A stretch of DNA of 64,000 bases, taken from NCBI GenBank assembly GCA_902595425.1, contig CACJPV010000002.1, positions 127,559 to 191,558 on the forward strand. Reading direction: 5' to 3'. How positions within the stretch are numbered: the stretch's first letter is position 1; each line of letters starts with the position of its first letter. This document shows, one piece after another, positions 53,702 through 62,413 of this stretch. Position numbers and translations under genes: made by a program. The DNA comes from an uncultured Alphaproteobacteria bacterium (GTDB lineage Bacteria > Pseudomonadota > Alphaproteobacteria > HIMB59 > GCA-002718135). The notes under the pieces were generated by a model, which was not told where the DNA came from, did no database searches, and saw nothing but the letters and a program-made list of their open reading frames with translations.

Positions 53702-53728
53702 ATAAAAAAGGGGCCACATTTGGCCCCT
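53702..53728 (-). terminator. Intrinsic terminator after hsp20
   Basis: GGGGCCA (53710-53716) pairs with TGGCCCC (53721-53727). On the minus strand the stem is followed by a run of T residues (complement of AAAAAA before 53710), placing the terminator 35 bp downstream of the hsp20 stop. Confidence 0.85.
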
Positions 53729-53761
53729 ATCCTTATTAAATATATTTAAAATACTTATAAA

Positions 53762-54199
53762 TTATTTAATTTCTATTAACCGAGCCTTTTTCTCTTCGGG
53801 AATTATGCGCTCTAAATCAATATTTAAAAGACCATTCAACAATTCAGCATTCTTTACTTTTATGTCTTCAGATATTGTAAAGGATCTTTCAAACTGTCTG
53901 GTTGAAATTCCTTTGTGAATAACACCATTACCTTCTTCATTCACTACTTTTTCTTTTTGTTTGTTGCGAACTGTAAGTGTGTTTTCTTTAAGCTCTAATT
54001 CTATATCATCTCTAGAATATCCAGCTAAAGCAACTTCAATCTTATAATCATTCTCATTAACTCTTCGAATGTTATAAGGTGGATAGTTTGAATTATAGCG
54101 CTCTGTGGACTCCAACATTCTATCAAATTCTTCGAAGATTGAGTCAAACCCAACTGAAAAAGGTCTAAGCGAATTCCATACGGATAGGTTTCTTGTCAT
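53762..54199 (-). CDS. Small heat shock protein (Hsp20/IbpA type)
   Basis: A 145-residue chaperone with an alpha-crystallin domain at residues about 40-130 (for example YKIEVALAGYSRDDIELELKENTLTVR) and the LLNGLLNIDLERIIPEEKK end that includes the conserved I-x-I-like region and Lys-rich tail. It binds unfolded proteins under heat. The start is at 54199 with an AGGAG ribosome binding site. The leader shows a sigma-32-like promoter and a ROSE-like RNA thermometer, so it is likely heat-induced at both levels. Confidence 0.94.
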   Translation of the reverse strand: MTRNLSVWNSLRPFSVGFDSIFEEFDRMLESTERYNSNYPPYNIRRVNENDYKIEVALAGYSRDDIELELKENTLTVRNKQKEKVVNEEGNGVIHKGISTRQFERSFTISEDIKVKNAELLNGLLNIDLERIIPEEKKARLIEIK

Positions 54200-54203
54200 A
54201 AAA

Positions 54204-54258
54204 ACTCCTTATTAAGCAAGTTACGTATTGGCACCCACAATGGCATACCAACCATATT
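54204..54258 (-). promoter_or_regulatory. ROSE-like RNA thermometer in the hsp20 leader
   Basis: On the minus strand, CTTGCT followed by a 5-nt TAATA loop and AGGAG forms a hairpin in which the ribosome binding site pairs with CTTGCT and one G is bulged, the hallmark of ROSE elements of alphaproteobacterial small heat shock genes. An upstream stem is formed by TTGGTA with TGCCAA. The whole leader is about 54 nt from the predicted start of transcription. Confidence 0.7.
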
Positions 54259-54259
54259 A

Positions 54260-54287
54260 ACATGGGAATGTTTAAGAATTATTCAAG
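54260..54287 (-). promoter_or_regulatory. Sigma-32 (RpoH)-type promoter of hsp20
   Basis: On the minus strand CTTGAA (54287-54282), 15 bp, then CCCATGT (54266-54260). This is a good match to RpoH consensus elements (CTTGAA and CCCATNT). The predicted start of transcription, about 7 nt downstream, is consistent with the ROSE-like leader that follows. Confidence 0.7.
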
Positions 54288-54294
54288 AGTAAAT

Positions 54295-54951
54295 TTATTT
54301 TTTTCGAATTAATAACAAACCATCAGAGAGGGGGTTCAAGGAAAAGTCCACTCTCTTGTCGTCTCTAATTTTTAGATTTAGGTCGCGTATAGTTTGAGTC
54401 TGAGAGTCAGATTTGGAACTATCTGCTACATCACCGTGCCAAAGCATATTATCAATGATAATTATTCCATTTGAAGGAACTAAACTTAAGGCTAGCTCAT
54501 AATAGTTTGGATAATTATTTTTATCTGCATCAATAAAGATAATATCAAATTGATATTGTCGGTCTATAAAGCTTTGCATCACTTCAGTTCCAGCTCCTAT
54601 AATCGATTTTATTTTTGATGATTGATCATCTTTATCCCAATATTTTTTGGCAATAGGTAAAAATTCATCTGTCGTATCGACAGTTACTATTTGCCCGTCT
54701 TTGGGGAGTCCTCGCGCCATATATAAAGTACTTAATCCTGTAAACCGTCCAATCTCTAAACAAGATTTTGCATTTGAAATCTTTACAATAATTTCTAAAA
54801 ATTGACCTTGCTCTTTTGCAATTTGCATTCGAGCAACATTTCCGAGTGTCTTTGTCTCACTTACAAGTTCATCAACAAGAGTATCTTTTCTATAGCCAAG
54901 TTCTTGTAGATACTTTTTTAAATCTTTATTAATTTCTACTTGTTCACTCAT
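54295..54951 (-). CDS. Class I SAM-dependent O-methyltransferase (family 3)
   Basis: A 218-residue protein of the caffeoyl-CoA/catechol O-methyltransferase-like family. It has SCLEIGRFTGLSTLYMARGL (SAM motif I), IVTVDTTDEFLPIAKKYW, then FDIIFIDADKNNYPNYYELAL with the metal Asp, and GIIIIDNMLWHGDV with the second metal site. It probably methylates a catechol-like hydroxyl group with Mg2+. Its start overlaps the deoA stop by one base, so it is in the nucleoside operon, though the functional link is unclear. Confidence 0.86.
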   Translation of the reverse strand: MSEQVEINKDLKKYLQELGYRKDTLVDELVSETKTLGNVARMQIAKEQGQFLEIIVKISNAKSCLEIGRFTGLSTLYMARGLPKDGQIVTVDTTDEFLPIAKKYWDKDDQSSKIKSIIGAGTEVMQSFIDRQYQFDIIFIDADKNNYPNYYELALSLVPSNGIIIIDNMLWHGDVADSSKSDSQTQTIRDLNLKIRDDKRVDFSLNPLSDGLLLIRKK

Positions 54952-56264
54952 TATGAAATTACTTCATAAATATCTGAATGATTTGAAACCTCTTCATCGC
55001 CAATTAAAAAACACTCTTCTATTTTTTTACTAACATTTTCAAAATCCTTATCTGAATGGTAATACAGTGTTAGTAATGGGGTAGAGGCATCAACCTTATC
55101 TCCTACACCTAGAACATTGTCATAACCAACATTAAAATTAATTTTATCTGTAACCTGTTTTCTTCCACCACCTAGTTGAATAAGCACCAAACCTAGATCT
55201 CTTGTTTTTATTTTTTGGATATATCCCGACTGCTTAACACAAATATCTTTTTTGAAGGCCTTTATTTCTAACTGAGTGTTATATGAAGACAAAATATTTG
55301 ATGCACCCCCTAACGCTCCTACCATTTTTTCAAATTTTTCAGCTGCCGCACCATTTGATATGACAGTATCTATTTTTTTTAAAGCTTCCTGTTTTGATAA
55401 ATTATGCGACATCATTAAAATTGAAGCAACTAATTCGTAAGTTATGTTCATGAGTCTAGGTTCCTTCTCTTGATTAATTAAAAAGTTGATACATTCTATA
55501 ACTTCTAACCTGTGACCTGCTGATTTACCCAATACTTGATTCATATCTGTGAGAATTGCCTCACATTTTAATCCTGCACCCTTTGCAACACGAACAAGAG
55601 AATTCGATAAGTCTCTTGCTATTTCTAAAGTGCTATTAAAAGAACCATTCCCAACTTTCACATCTAGAACTAATGTTTTTAATCCTGATGCTATTTTTTT
55701 AGATAAAATGGATGAAGTAATAAGGGGCAAAGACTCAACTGTTCCCACAATATCTCTAATCGAGTAAAGTTTTTTATCTGCTGGCGCCAGGTTGTCTGTT
55801 TGTCCAATAATCGCGCACCCAACCTCTTTCACAGCTTTCTTAAATGTAGCTAGATCTGGCTGTGTATTATAACCAGGGATTGAGTCAAATTTATCAAGAG
55901 TGCCACCTGTATGACCAAGCCCCCTTCCAGAAATCATAGGAACATACAAACCACAAGCTGCTAAAATAGGAGCTAAAATTATACTTGTTTTATCTCCCAC
56001 ACCTCCTGTTGAGTGTTTATCACAAACTAATTCCTCATCTAAAATACTTGACCAATCAATAGTGTCTCCAGAAGCTGTCATAGCTTCAGTTAAATTGACA
56101 GTCTCTTCAGGTGTCATTCCATTAGAAAAAATAGCCATACTCATTGCAGCAATTTGAGGATCCGAAAATGAACCATCTTTTAACCCTTTTGCAAAAAGGA
56201 AAATTTCTTCTTTTGTAAGAGCTTTTTTATCTCTTTTTTTTCTAATTATTTCCTGAGGAATCAT
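54951..56264 (-). CDS. deoA: Thymidine phosphorylase DeoA
   Basis: A 437-residue nucleoside phosphorylase. The signatures VCDKHSTGGVGDKTS (phosphate-binding, near residues 82-96) and the GRGLGHTGGTLDKFDSIPG segment are diagnostic of pyrimidine nucleoside phosphorylases. It splits thymidine to thymine and deoxyribose-1-phosphate. It overlaps punA by 23 bp and the O-methyltransferase gene by one base. The operon cdd-punA-deoA supports nucleoside salvage. Confidence 0.94.
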   Translation of the reverse strand: MIPQEIIRKKRDKKALTKEEIFLFAKGLKDGSFSDPQIAAMSMAIFSNGMTPEETVNLTEAMTASGDTIDWSSILDEELVCDKHSTGGVGDKTSIILAPILAACGLYVPMISGRGLGHTGGTLDKFDSIPGYNTQPDLATFKKAVKEVGCAIIGQTDNLAPADKKLYSIRDIVGTVESLPLITSSILSKKIASGLKTLVLDVKVGNGSFNSTLEIARDLSNSLVRVAKGAGLKCEAILTDMNQVLGKSAGHRLEVIECINFLINQEKEPRLMNITYELVASILMMSHNLSKQEALKKIDTVISNGAAAEKFEKMVGALGGASNILSSYNTQLEIKAFKKDICVKQSGYIQKIKTRDLGLVLIQLGGGRKQVTDKINFNVGYDNVLGVGDKVDASTPLLTLYYHSDKDFENVSKKIEECFLIGDEEVSNHSDIYEVIS

Positions 56265-57069
56265 TTAATTCAACTTCGTTGATATAATTTTTTATAAGTT
56301 GGAGAATATTTTTTTCAGCAAGACTGGCATTTTCTAAAGTTTCTTGATGACTTAATTTTGTTTTATTCATGCCAGCAGCTAAGTTTGTAATTACACTAAT
56401 AGCGATAACTGGTAAGCTGCAATGATTAGCAACTATTACTTCTGGAACAGTTGACATACCTACTGCATTACCCCCAATAACTCTTAAAGCATTAATTTCT
56501 GCAGGTGTTTCAAAATTGGGACCAGAATACATGCAGTAAATTCCCTCGTAAATTTTTTGATTTAATTTTTTTGCAGTACTAAGAAGTTGATCACGATAAA
56601 ATTTATGGTAGCCATCGCTCATATCATGAAATCTTGGTCCATATTCTTCATCATTTTTTCCAATGAGCGGATTAAATCCACTCCAATTTATATGATCTGT
56701 GATTGCCATTAAACTACCTGCTGGCATAGTTTCATCTAGGCTCCCAGCAGCATTTGTAACAATTAAAAGTTTGCAGCCAATATCTTTTAAAACCCTAATT
56801 GGTTTAGCAAGACTTTGAGGTTCGTGTCCCTCATAAATATGAGAGCGACCATACATACAAACTACTTTTCTTTGACCTATCTCTCCTAATACTAATTTTC
56901 CCGCATGACCTTTAACAGTAGGTTGAGGAAAATCACGAAGGTCTGTATATGAAATTTCTTTGATAATATTTTGAGGTTCAAAAAAATTTGTTAAACCACT
57001 TCCTAATATAACAGCAATATCTGGATTAGTTTTTGTTTGATCTAAAAAAACTTTTGATGAAGTATGCAT
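56242..57069 (-). CDS. punA: Purine nucleoside phosphorylase (PunA/XapA type)
   Basis: A 275-residue trimeric-type phosphorylase: VILGSGL near residue 20, GHAGKLVLGEIG, GRSHIYEGH, TNAAGSLDETMPAGSL, YSGPNFETPAEINAL, and GMSTVPEVIVAN. These are the phosphate and base-site motifs of the family. It cleaves purine nucleosides such as inosine to base and ribose-1-phosphate. It overlaps cdd by one base and deoA by 23 bp. Confidence 0.93.
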   Translation of the reverse strand: MHTSSKVFLDQTKTNPDIAVILGSGLTNFFEPQNIIKEISYTDLRDFPQPTVKGHAGKLVLGEIGQRKVVCMYGRSHIYEGHEPQSLAKPIRVLKDIGCKLLIVTNAAGSLDETMPAGSLMAITDHINWSGFNPLIGKNDEEYGPRFHDMSDGYHKFYRDQLLSTAKKLNQKIYEGIYCMYSGPNFETPAEINALRVIGGNAVGMSTVPEVIVANHCSLPVIAISVITNLAAGMNKTKLSHQETLENASLAEKNILQLIKNYINEVELNDSSGNN

Positions 57070-57485
57070 TATAAATTTTCTGGGCCAAAAGAATCAGGAA
57101 GTAATTCTTCAAGTGTTGATGTTTTCAAATGTCCGCTTGTGTTGCACATATGTATTTTTACATCTAATGTTGCAAACTCTCTTAATCGTTGACGACAACC
57201 GCCACACGGAGAACATAATAAGTCACCAGAGCCAATAACAACAACTTCTTTTATTTTAGTAAAACCATTGGCAATAAGATTACCAATTGCGCTTGCTTCT
57301 GCACATTGTGATTGAGGATACGCAGCATTTTCAACATTACATCCAGCAATTATGGAGTTATCTTCAGTTAAAAAAGCTGCACCTACTTTAAATTTTGAAT
57401 AAGGCACATGGGCATTATTTCTAACTTCTTTTGCAGCATTAAAAAGTTTTTCAAAATTTTCTGAAATCATATATTCGTTTAACAT
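57069..57485 (-). CDS. cdd: Cytidine deaminase
   Basis: A 138-residue cytidine deaminase with the catalytic CAEASAIGN segment (residues near 61-69) and the C-x-x-C pair in CSPCGGCRQRLREF. The N-terminal half contains NNAHVPYSKFKVGAAF. It converts cytidine to uridine for salvage. It is the first nucleoside gene of the operon, 26 bp after the DUF1501 gene stop, and overlaps punA by one base. Confidence 0.93.
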   Translation of the reverse strand: MLNEYMISENFEKLFNAAKEVRNNAHVPYSKFKVGAAFLTEDNSIIAGCNVENAAYPQSQCAEASAIGNLIANGFTKIKEVVVIGSGDLLCSPCGGCRQRLREFATLDVKIHMCNTSGHLKTSTLEELLPDSFGPENL

Positions 57486-57511
57486 GAAATTTAAAAAAAA
57501 ATTATTTATTT

Positions 57512-58663
57512 CTAAATCTTGAACAAATCTTCTGTTAAATTAGGTAGGTCATCACCCCAAAAAACTTCTCGACGCAAAAACTCGGGATCTTTGTTAAAAC
57601 AAATAGACATGGCAGAATTGTAAACTGCTCTTGAGTCGATTGTAGAATTTAAATCTCTGCCTTCAAACAACTCTTTCTTTTTAAGGCCTGGCCAATCCGT
57701 ATACACTTGTGATTTTTTTAATAAACCTCCAGCCATTAGTATTGCACTACCATAACCGTGCTCTGTGCCATAACCCCCATTTTGTTTTATTGTTCTCCCG
57801 AATTCTGTTAAGGTTAAAATAAGTGTATTATCAAAAGCACTACCAAGATTTTCGTAAAGAATTTTTACAATTTCATTTACCTCCTCTAGTTCATCAGCAT
57901 GAGCTCCATCTACCCCTCCCTGTGCTGCATGGGTATCAAAACCATCTAATTCAAAAACAGCTACTCTTGGACCACTTTGGTCTTTTAATTGTTTGGCAGC
58001 TTCAAGGGCGAGCTTTTTTCTATCTTCTGAGTCTGTTGCAATTTGCATTGATAATGGTCTTTGCCTTATTGTATCTAATGTTGATTTAATGAGCGCATTA
58101 TGATCACCTTTAAACTCATCATAAATTCGATCAATCAATTTTGTTTCCACAAAATCAGGAGATGGAAAGAAGTTATTGTTTTGAGGAACTCCTCTTAATA
58201 AAAGTGGCATAGGCAAAGATATTGCTAAACCTTTTCCAACAATATCTGATGCTAACAACCCTCTCCCCAACCATCCTGTCTTTTCTTTGTAAGGGATATG
58301 GGCACCTGTTTCCATTAGGTTTTGTCCATCAAAATGTGATCTTCCTGTGTAAGGAATATTGGTTGCGTGTACAAATGCCGCTTTATCTTGATTCCAAAGT
58401 TGATGAAAAATTTCTAATTTAGGGTGAAGACCAAAATCACTATTTAGTTTTAAAACATCTTCGAGTATCAGTTTTTTTCTTAGTTTTTTTAATCGTTTAT
58501 CCCCAATAACTGGTATTGCTGTAAGACCATCCATTCCGCCACGAAGCGAAATAATGATTAGGTTTTTTTTCTGCATAGAAGCAAAGCTTATTTTTGGAAA
58601 AAATCCTGATAAAAATAATGTTGTTGATCCTCCAATTAAAAAATTTCTTCTGGTACAGTTCAT
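57512..58663 (-). CDS. DUF1501 family exported protein (Tat signal)
   Basis: A 383-residue protein with a twin-arginine start MNCTRRNFLIGGSTTLF. The body contains VFELDGFDTHAAQGG and LTEFGRTIKQNGG, as in DUF1501 proteins, which are related to sulfatase/alkaline-phosphatase-like folds. It overlaps the DUF1800 gene by 4 bp, the usual arrangement of this pair. Function is unknown; the two probably act together in the envelope. Confidence 0.86.
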   Translation of the reverse strand: MNCTRRNFLIGGSTTLFLSGFFPKISFASMQKKNLIIISLRGGMDGLTAIPVIGDKRLKKLRKKLILEDVLKLNSDFGLHPKLEIFHQLWNQDKAAFVHATNIPYTGRSHFDGQNLMETGAHIPYKEKTGWLGRGLLASDIVGKGLAISLPMPLLLRGVPQNNNFFPSPDFVETKLIDRIYDEFKGDHNALIKSTLDTIRQRPLSMQIATDSEDRKKLALEAAKQLKDQSGPRVAVFELDGFDTHAAQGGVDGAHADELEEVNEIVKILYENLGSAFDNTLILTLTEFGRTIKQNGGYGTEHGYGSAILMAGGLLKKSQVYTDWPGLKKKELFEGRDLNSTIDSRAVYNSAMSICFNKDPEFLRREVFWGDDLPNLTEDLFKI

Positions 58664-60096
58664 ACTTTTAATACTCCTGGTAAATTACATATAATTCCAT
58701 ATTGTCGTCCTAAATCTTTGTCTGTAGTGCCAAACCTAAACTGATGGATAAGTGAAGCCATATTTTCATGATCTTCAAAATTATTTTTTAAACACCGTAA
58801 TATAAACCCATGTGATCTATTTTGTGGTTTTAATAAATATGGAAGTTCAACAGAAGCAAACCAAAAACGTCTCAGTAACAATTCTGGCGATACCCAATCT
58901 ACCTCAAAATCACTCCAGCCGTTTGGCTGTTTAGCTCTATAAGGTGAGTTACCTATTTCGCGGAGAATCCAAGATAATTGTCCCTGTCTACCTGTAGGTT
59001 TTGATTTAAATGCATAGTTCATTTTTTCAGCTGAAAGAGGGGTGTTTAGATCGAACATTCTGGATAATTGCATTAACCAGATTTCTGGTGGATGAAATTT
59101 ATGCGAAGTGTCGTTGTATTTAAAAGCTTGTGTAACAACAGCTTTATGGATTTCGATTAGATTACCATTAGATTTATTCCATGCCTCAATTACTGGGTTT
59201 ATCATTTCTTCTGTTGGCTCATCAGAAATAAAGTGTCTACATAATTTAGTTGAAACAAATTTTATACACATCGGGTGTGTTGCTAAATCATGAATTACTT
59301 TCGCAAGTTCCCTTTTTGCATCATTTTTATACTTTTTGCCTAAAACTATCTTCTCTCCTTTTTGATGTTTTTCTTGATCAAACCAAACATCTCCTGTTTC
59401 TAGAGTTTTTCTACTCCATTTGTGACTCCAGCCTGTCATAATATATGCTAATTGTATGACATCCTCTTGTGTATATCCCGCCCTAGGAGATACAGTATGA
59501 AGTTCTAATAATTCCCTTGCATGATTTTCGTTAATAGTGTCCCGTGACTCAACTCCTCTTTTTGAGTTAGGTCCAACAGACTCTGAGTTATCAAGATGAT
59601 GAATCATGCACCAAGAAGTGGTTACAGCCTGAACCATATCTTCAAAAGTTTTTAACATGTTGGGCCTTATAACTTCACGTTGGTAAGGACCGGTACTAAA
59701 CTCTGCTAAAAAATCTTTTTCACTTATAGCAAAATGATTTCCCCAAAAAAGCCAGAAGCGCTCAAACACAGGTTGAGTTCCATACTTTGTTTGATAATGA
59801 CGGATAGCATGCTCGTTTAATTCAAAATATCTTTCACCAGTTTCAATTCTTAGCTGATCTTTTGCTTTTCTGTATGCATTTTTATCATTTTTAAATTTTT
59901 TTCTTAATACTTCTCTGTCCCCGTATACCCATTCCCCATATTTTTTTCGTAATTCTTTTTCTGTTGGGATAGAGCCCTTCCATAAAAAATCAGGAACTGT
60001 GTTTAATTGGTTTAATGCCCAACTGAGAGGCTCTTGAGGAAGCTCATCTTGTGGCGATAATCCAAATGCAATTCTTCTATAAAAATTTAATGACAT
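58660..60096 (-). CDS. DUF1800 family protein
   Basis: A 478-residue protein with DUF1800 features: NENHARELLELHTVS near residue 190, YTQEDVIQLAYIMTGWSH, and FWLFWGNHFAIS earlier. The family is almost always paired with DUF1501 and its function is unknown. No Tat motif is visible at this N-terminus, so the partner may carry the export signal. It is the first gene of the leftward operon that continues into cdd. Confidence 0.86.
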   Translation of the reverse strand: MSLNFYRRIAFGLSPQDELPQEPLSWALNQLNTVPDFLWKGSIPTEKELRKKYGEWVYGDREVLRKKFKNDKNAYRKAKDQLRIETGERYFELNEHAIRHYQTKYGTQPVFERFWLFWGNHFAISEKDFLAEFSTGPYQREVIRPNMLKTFEDMVQAVTTSWCMIHHLDNSESVGPNSKRGVESRDTINENHARELLELHTVSPRAGYTQEDVIQLAYIMTGWSHKWSRKTLETGDVWFDQEKHQKGEKIVLGKKYKNDAKRELAKVIHDLATHPMCIKFVSTKLCRHFISDEPTEEMINPVIEAWNKSNGNLIEIHKAVVTQAFKYNDTSHKFHPPEIWLMQLSRMFDLNTPLSAEKMNYAFKSKPTGRQGQLSWILREIGNSPYRAKQPNGWSDFEVDWVSPELLLRRFWFASVELPYLLKPQNRSHGFILRCLKNNFEDHENMASLIHQFRFGTTDKDLGRQYGIICNLPGVLKV

Positions 60097-60145
60097 AGAT
60101 CAACAAACTAGTTTACATATATTTTGTAATTATAAAATAGTAATA

Positions 60146-60799
60146 TTGATGAATAAAGTATCACTAAAAATTTGTGGAATAACGAATACCTTGTCGGTTA
60201 AAACTGCTCATAAAAATAAAATAAAATCCCTTGGTTTTGCTAGCAATAATTTAAATGGGCCCAATACTGCATCAGATAAAAAAATTCAGTCACTAATTAA
60301 AGAGTGTAAAAGTTACAAAATTGAATCAGTTTTACTTAGTCGTTACGTTTCACTTGATAAATTAATTCAACAAATCGATTTTACTAAACCAAAAACTATT
60401 TCATGCTCTTACCATTTTAGTAAATATGAATTACAAACGTTACGCAAAACCTTTAAAAAGCTCAGGATTGGAATATCAATTAATCCGGAGAATTTTGATT
60501 TACGATATATTAAAAATATCAAACACTTAATAAATGTTATTTATTTTGATATGAACGTATACAAAAAAAGAAGCATAAAAACATATTCACTCAATAAGTG
60601 CATTAAACAAATTAAATCTATTAAAAACTTATCTATTCCTGTTTTTATAGGTGGAGGTATCAATGGGATTAAAGCAAAGCAAATAATTAATTTAGTGAAA
60701 CCTGATGGTATCGATGTTTCACGCAGTCTCAAAAATACAAAAAATATTATCTCTTCAAAGAAACTAAAAAATTTTTTGAAAGAGATTGCTGTAGCATAA
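60146..60799 (+). CDS. Divergent phosphoribosylanthranilate isomerase-like protein (TrpF-like)
   Basis: A 217-residue protein with the TrpF start LKICGITN (catalytic Cys) and the C-terminal segment FIGGGINGIKAKQIINLVKPDGIDVSRSLK, matching the TrpF phosphate-binding loops. The middle is unusual: the family's conserved QLHG segment is not visible, and the region is Lys/Ile-rich. It is therefore a diverged isomerase or a paralogue with a changed substrate. It sits apart from any trp gene, between DUF1800 and the folate operon, and overlaps folK by 36 bp convergently. Confidence 0.65.
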   Translation: MMNKVSLKICGITNTLSVKTAHKNKIKSLGFASNNLNGPNTASDKKIQSLIKECKSYKIESVLLSRYVSLDKLIQQIDFTKPKTISCSYHFSKYELQTLRKTFKKLRIGISINPENFDLRYIKNIKHLINVIYFDMNVYKKRSIKTYSLNKCIKQIKSIKNLSIPVFIGGGINGIKAKQIINLVKPDGIDVSRSLKNTKNIISSKKLKNFLKEIAVA

Positions 60800-61276
60800 T
60801 TTTTTAATCACATAATGATCTTTTAAACCCTTTAGTAAATCTTTTATTGTTAATTGAGTTTCTGGATCTCTAAAAAATGGATCTAAATCAATGAGCGGAA
60901 GTAAAACAAAATCTCTTTCTTTTGCTCGAGGGTGCGGGATAAATAAATTTTTATTTCTAAACTTTTTTTTACCCCAAAAAATTATATCTAAATCAATCTT
61001 TCTTGGTCCATTAACTATTCTTTTATTTTTTTGTAATTTTTTTTCAATAAGTTGAATATTTTTCATTAATTGTACTGGCATCATTTTTGATTGAAGCTCA
61101 AGCACACTGTTATAAAAATAGTTTTGATGTAAGTAACCATATGGTTTTGATTTATAAATATTGCCTATTTTAGAAATATCGCCTAATTTATTTAGTTCAC
61201 TAATTGCAGCAGAAAAATTATTTTTATAATTTCCAACATTAGTTCCAAGGGCTATGTAATATTTAGTTGGATACAC
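60764..61276 (-). CDS. folK: 6-Hydroxymethyl-7,8-dihydropterin pyrophosphokinase FolK
   Basis: A 170-residue kinase of folate synthesis. YIALGTNVGNYKNN, then SKPYGYLHQNYFYNSVLEL and the signature NGPRKIDLDIIFWG with the Mg-binding DLD are classic FolK motifs, and HPRAKERDFVLLPL completes the active site. It starts within the 3' end of folB (14-bp overlap) and is the last gene of the folate operon. Confidence 0.93.
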   Translation of the reverse strand: MYPTKYYIALGTNVGNYKNNFSAAISELNKLGDISKIGNIYKSKPYGYLHQNYFYNSVLELQSKMMPVQLMKNIQLIEKKLQKNKRIVNGPRKIDLDIIFWGKKKFRNKNLFIPHPRAKERDFVLLPLIDLDPFFRDPETQLTIKDLLKGLKDHYVIKKLCYSNLFQKIF

Positions 61277-61607
61277 TTACTGACTCTGCACCGTATCTTT
61301 TTGCAACTTCTGTTTTATTGACCTTAATTGTAACTTTTTTTAATTTAAATCTTTTTTCTAACATATGAGAGGAAGAGATAATTAATCTCTCTAGGGTATG
61401 GTGTTTTGATTGAGTAATATATTGCTTTAACGATTTAGTGATACCAGAATAGTCTTTAAGATTTGACATTGACTCTAAATCTTTGCCTTTAGGCACAGCA
61501 TAACTAAAATTTAATGTAACTTTAAGTAATTGTTTGTTTTGTCTTTCCTGCGGAGTAATTCCTATATTAGCAAAAACTTTTAGATTTTTTATTTCTACAT
61601 TAAACAT
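61263..61607 (-). CDS. folB: Dihydroneopterin aldolase FolB
   Basis: A 114-residue protein with VEIKNLKVFANIGITPQERQ, the family start, and the LTDYS-like YSGI with the later LERLIISSSHMLEKRF. It forms 6-hydroxymethyl-dihydropterin, the substrate of FolK. It overlaps folP by 13 bp and folK by 14 bp. Confidence 0.88.
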   Translation of the reverse strand: MFNVEIKNLKVFANIGITPQERQNKQLLKVTLNFSYAVPKGKDLESMSNLKDYSGITKSLKQYITQSKHHTLERLIISSSHMLEKRFKLKKVTIKVNKTEVAKRYGAESVSVSN

Positions 61608-62413
61608 AAATTTTTATACACTTTGAGTGCTTGGTAGGTTTCTTTTACATCGTGGACTCTAAACATTTTTACTCCTTTTTTATAGCAGTAAAGAGCAGAT
61701 GCTAATGACCCTCCAAGACGGTTGCTGACATCGCATTTATCTATTCCATTTATCCAGCTTTTTCGTGATGAGCCCAATAAGATGCCACAATTATTAATTT
61801 TGAACTTTTCAATATTCTGCATAATTTCCAAATTTTGTGCCAGATTTTTACCAAACCCAATTCCAGGATCGAACCAAATTTTAGATTGAGGTATTTTGTA
61901 TTTATCTATTTTTTTTAATGTTAATTGAAAAATCTTTCTAATATCATTAACAACATTTTTATAAGAATTAACCTTTGATTGCATGATTTTAGGTGGAGCG
62001 GGTGTATGCATTAATACCAACCCATTCCCGTATTTTTTAGTTAGTTGAAAAAGATCATCAGACCCTCCAAAAATGTCATTGATAATATGTGCGCCATTTT
62101 CTAAAGCAAATTCTTGGGTTTCAATTTTTGAAGAATCAATGGAGATGATAAATTGGTCTTTTGGTAATTTTTTTAGAATAGGTGAGAGTTTTTTTATTTC
62201 ATCTTTGTAAGTTATTGGGTCACTGCCGGGTCTGGTACTCTCTGCACCAATGTCAATTATTTGGGCACCATCATTTAGCATTTGCGTAATGGATTTTAAA
62301 GCATCAGATGTTTTGTAATTTTTTCCACCATCACTAAATGAGTCTTTTGTAACATTACAGATCCCCATTATTGTTGGGGGCAGAATAGAAAATTCAGAAT
62401 TATTTAATTTCAT
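61595..62413 (-). CDS. folP: Dihydropteroate synthase FolP
   Basis: A 272-residue TIM-barrel enzyme that joins hydroxymethyl-dihydropterin pyrophosphate with p-aminobenzoate. The two signatures are IMGICNVTKDSFSDGG (residues about 15-30) and DIGAESTRPGSDP near residue 55. SSRKSWI and the C-terminal RVHDVKE complete the active site. It overlaps pabC by one base. Confidence 0.94.
   Translation of the reverse strand: MKLNNSEFSILPPTIMGICNVTKDSFSDGGKNYKTSDALKSITQMLNDGAQIIDIGAESTRPGSDPITYKDEIKKLSPILKKLPKDQFIISIDSSKIETQEFALENGAHIINDIFGGSDDLFQLTKKYGNGLVLMHTPAPPKIMQSKVNSYKNVVNDIRKIFQLTLKKIDKYKIPQSKIWFDPGIGFGKNLAQNLEIMQNIEKFKINNCGILLGSSRKSWINGIDKCDVSNRLGGSLASALYCYKKGVKMFRVHDVKETYQALKVYKNLCLM

Noticed and set aside
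52965-53761. Possible cobalamin riboswitch before the HupE-type genes
   Set aside because: HupE genes often follow such riboswitches, but no conserved B12-box-like sequence is visible upstream of 53662 and the gap there is only about 100 bp.
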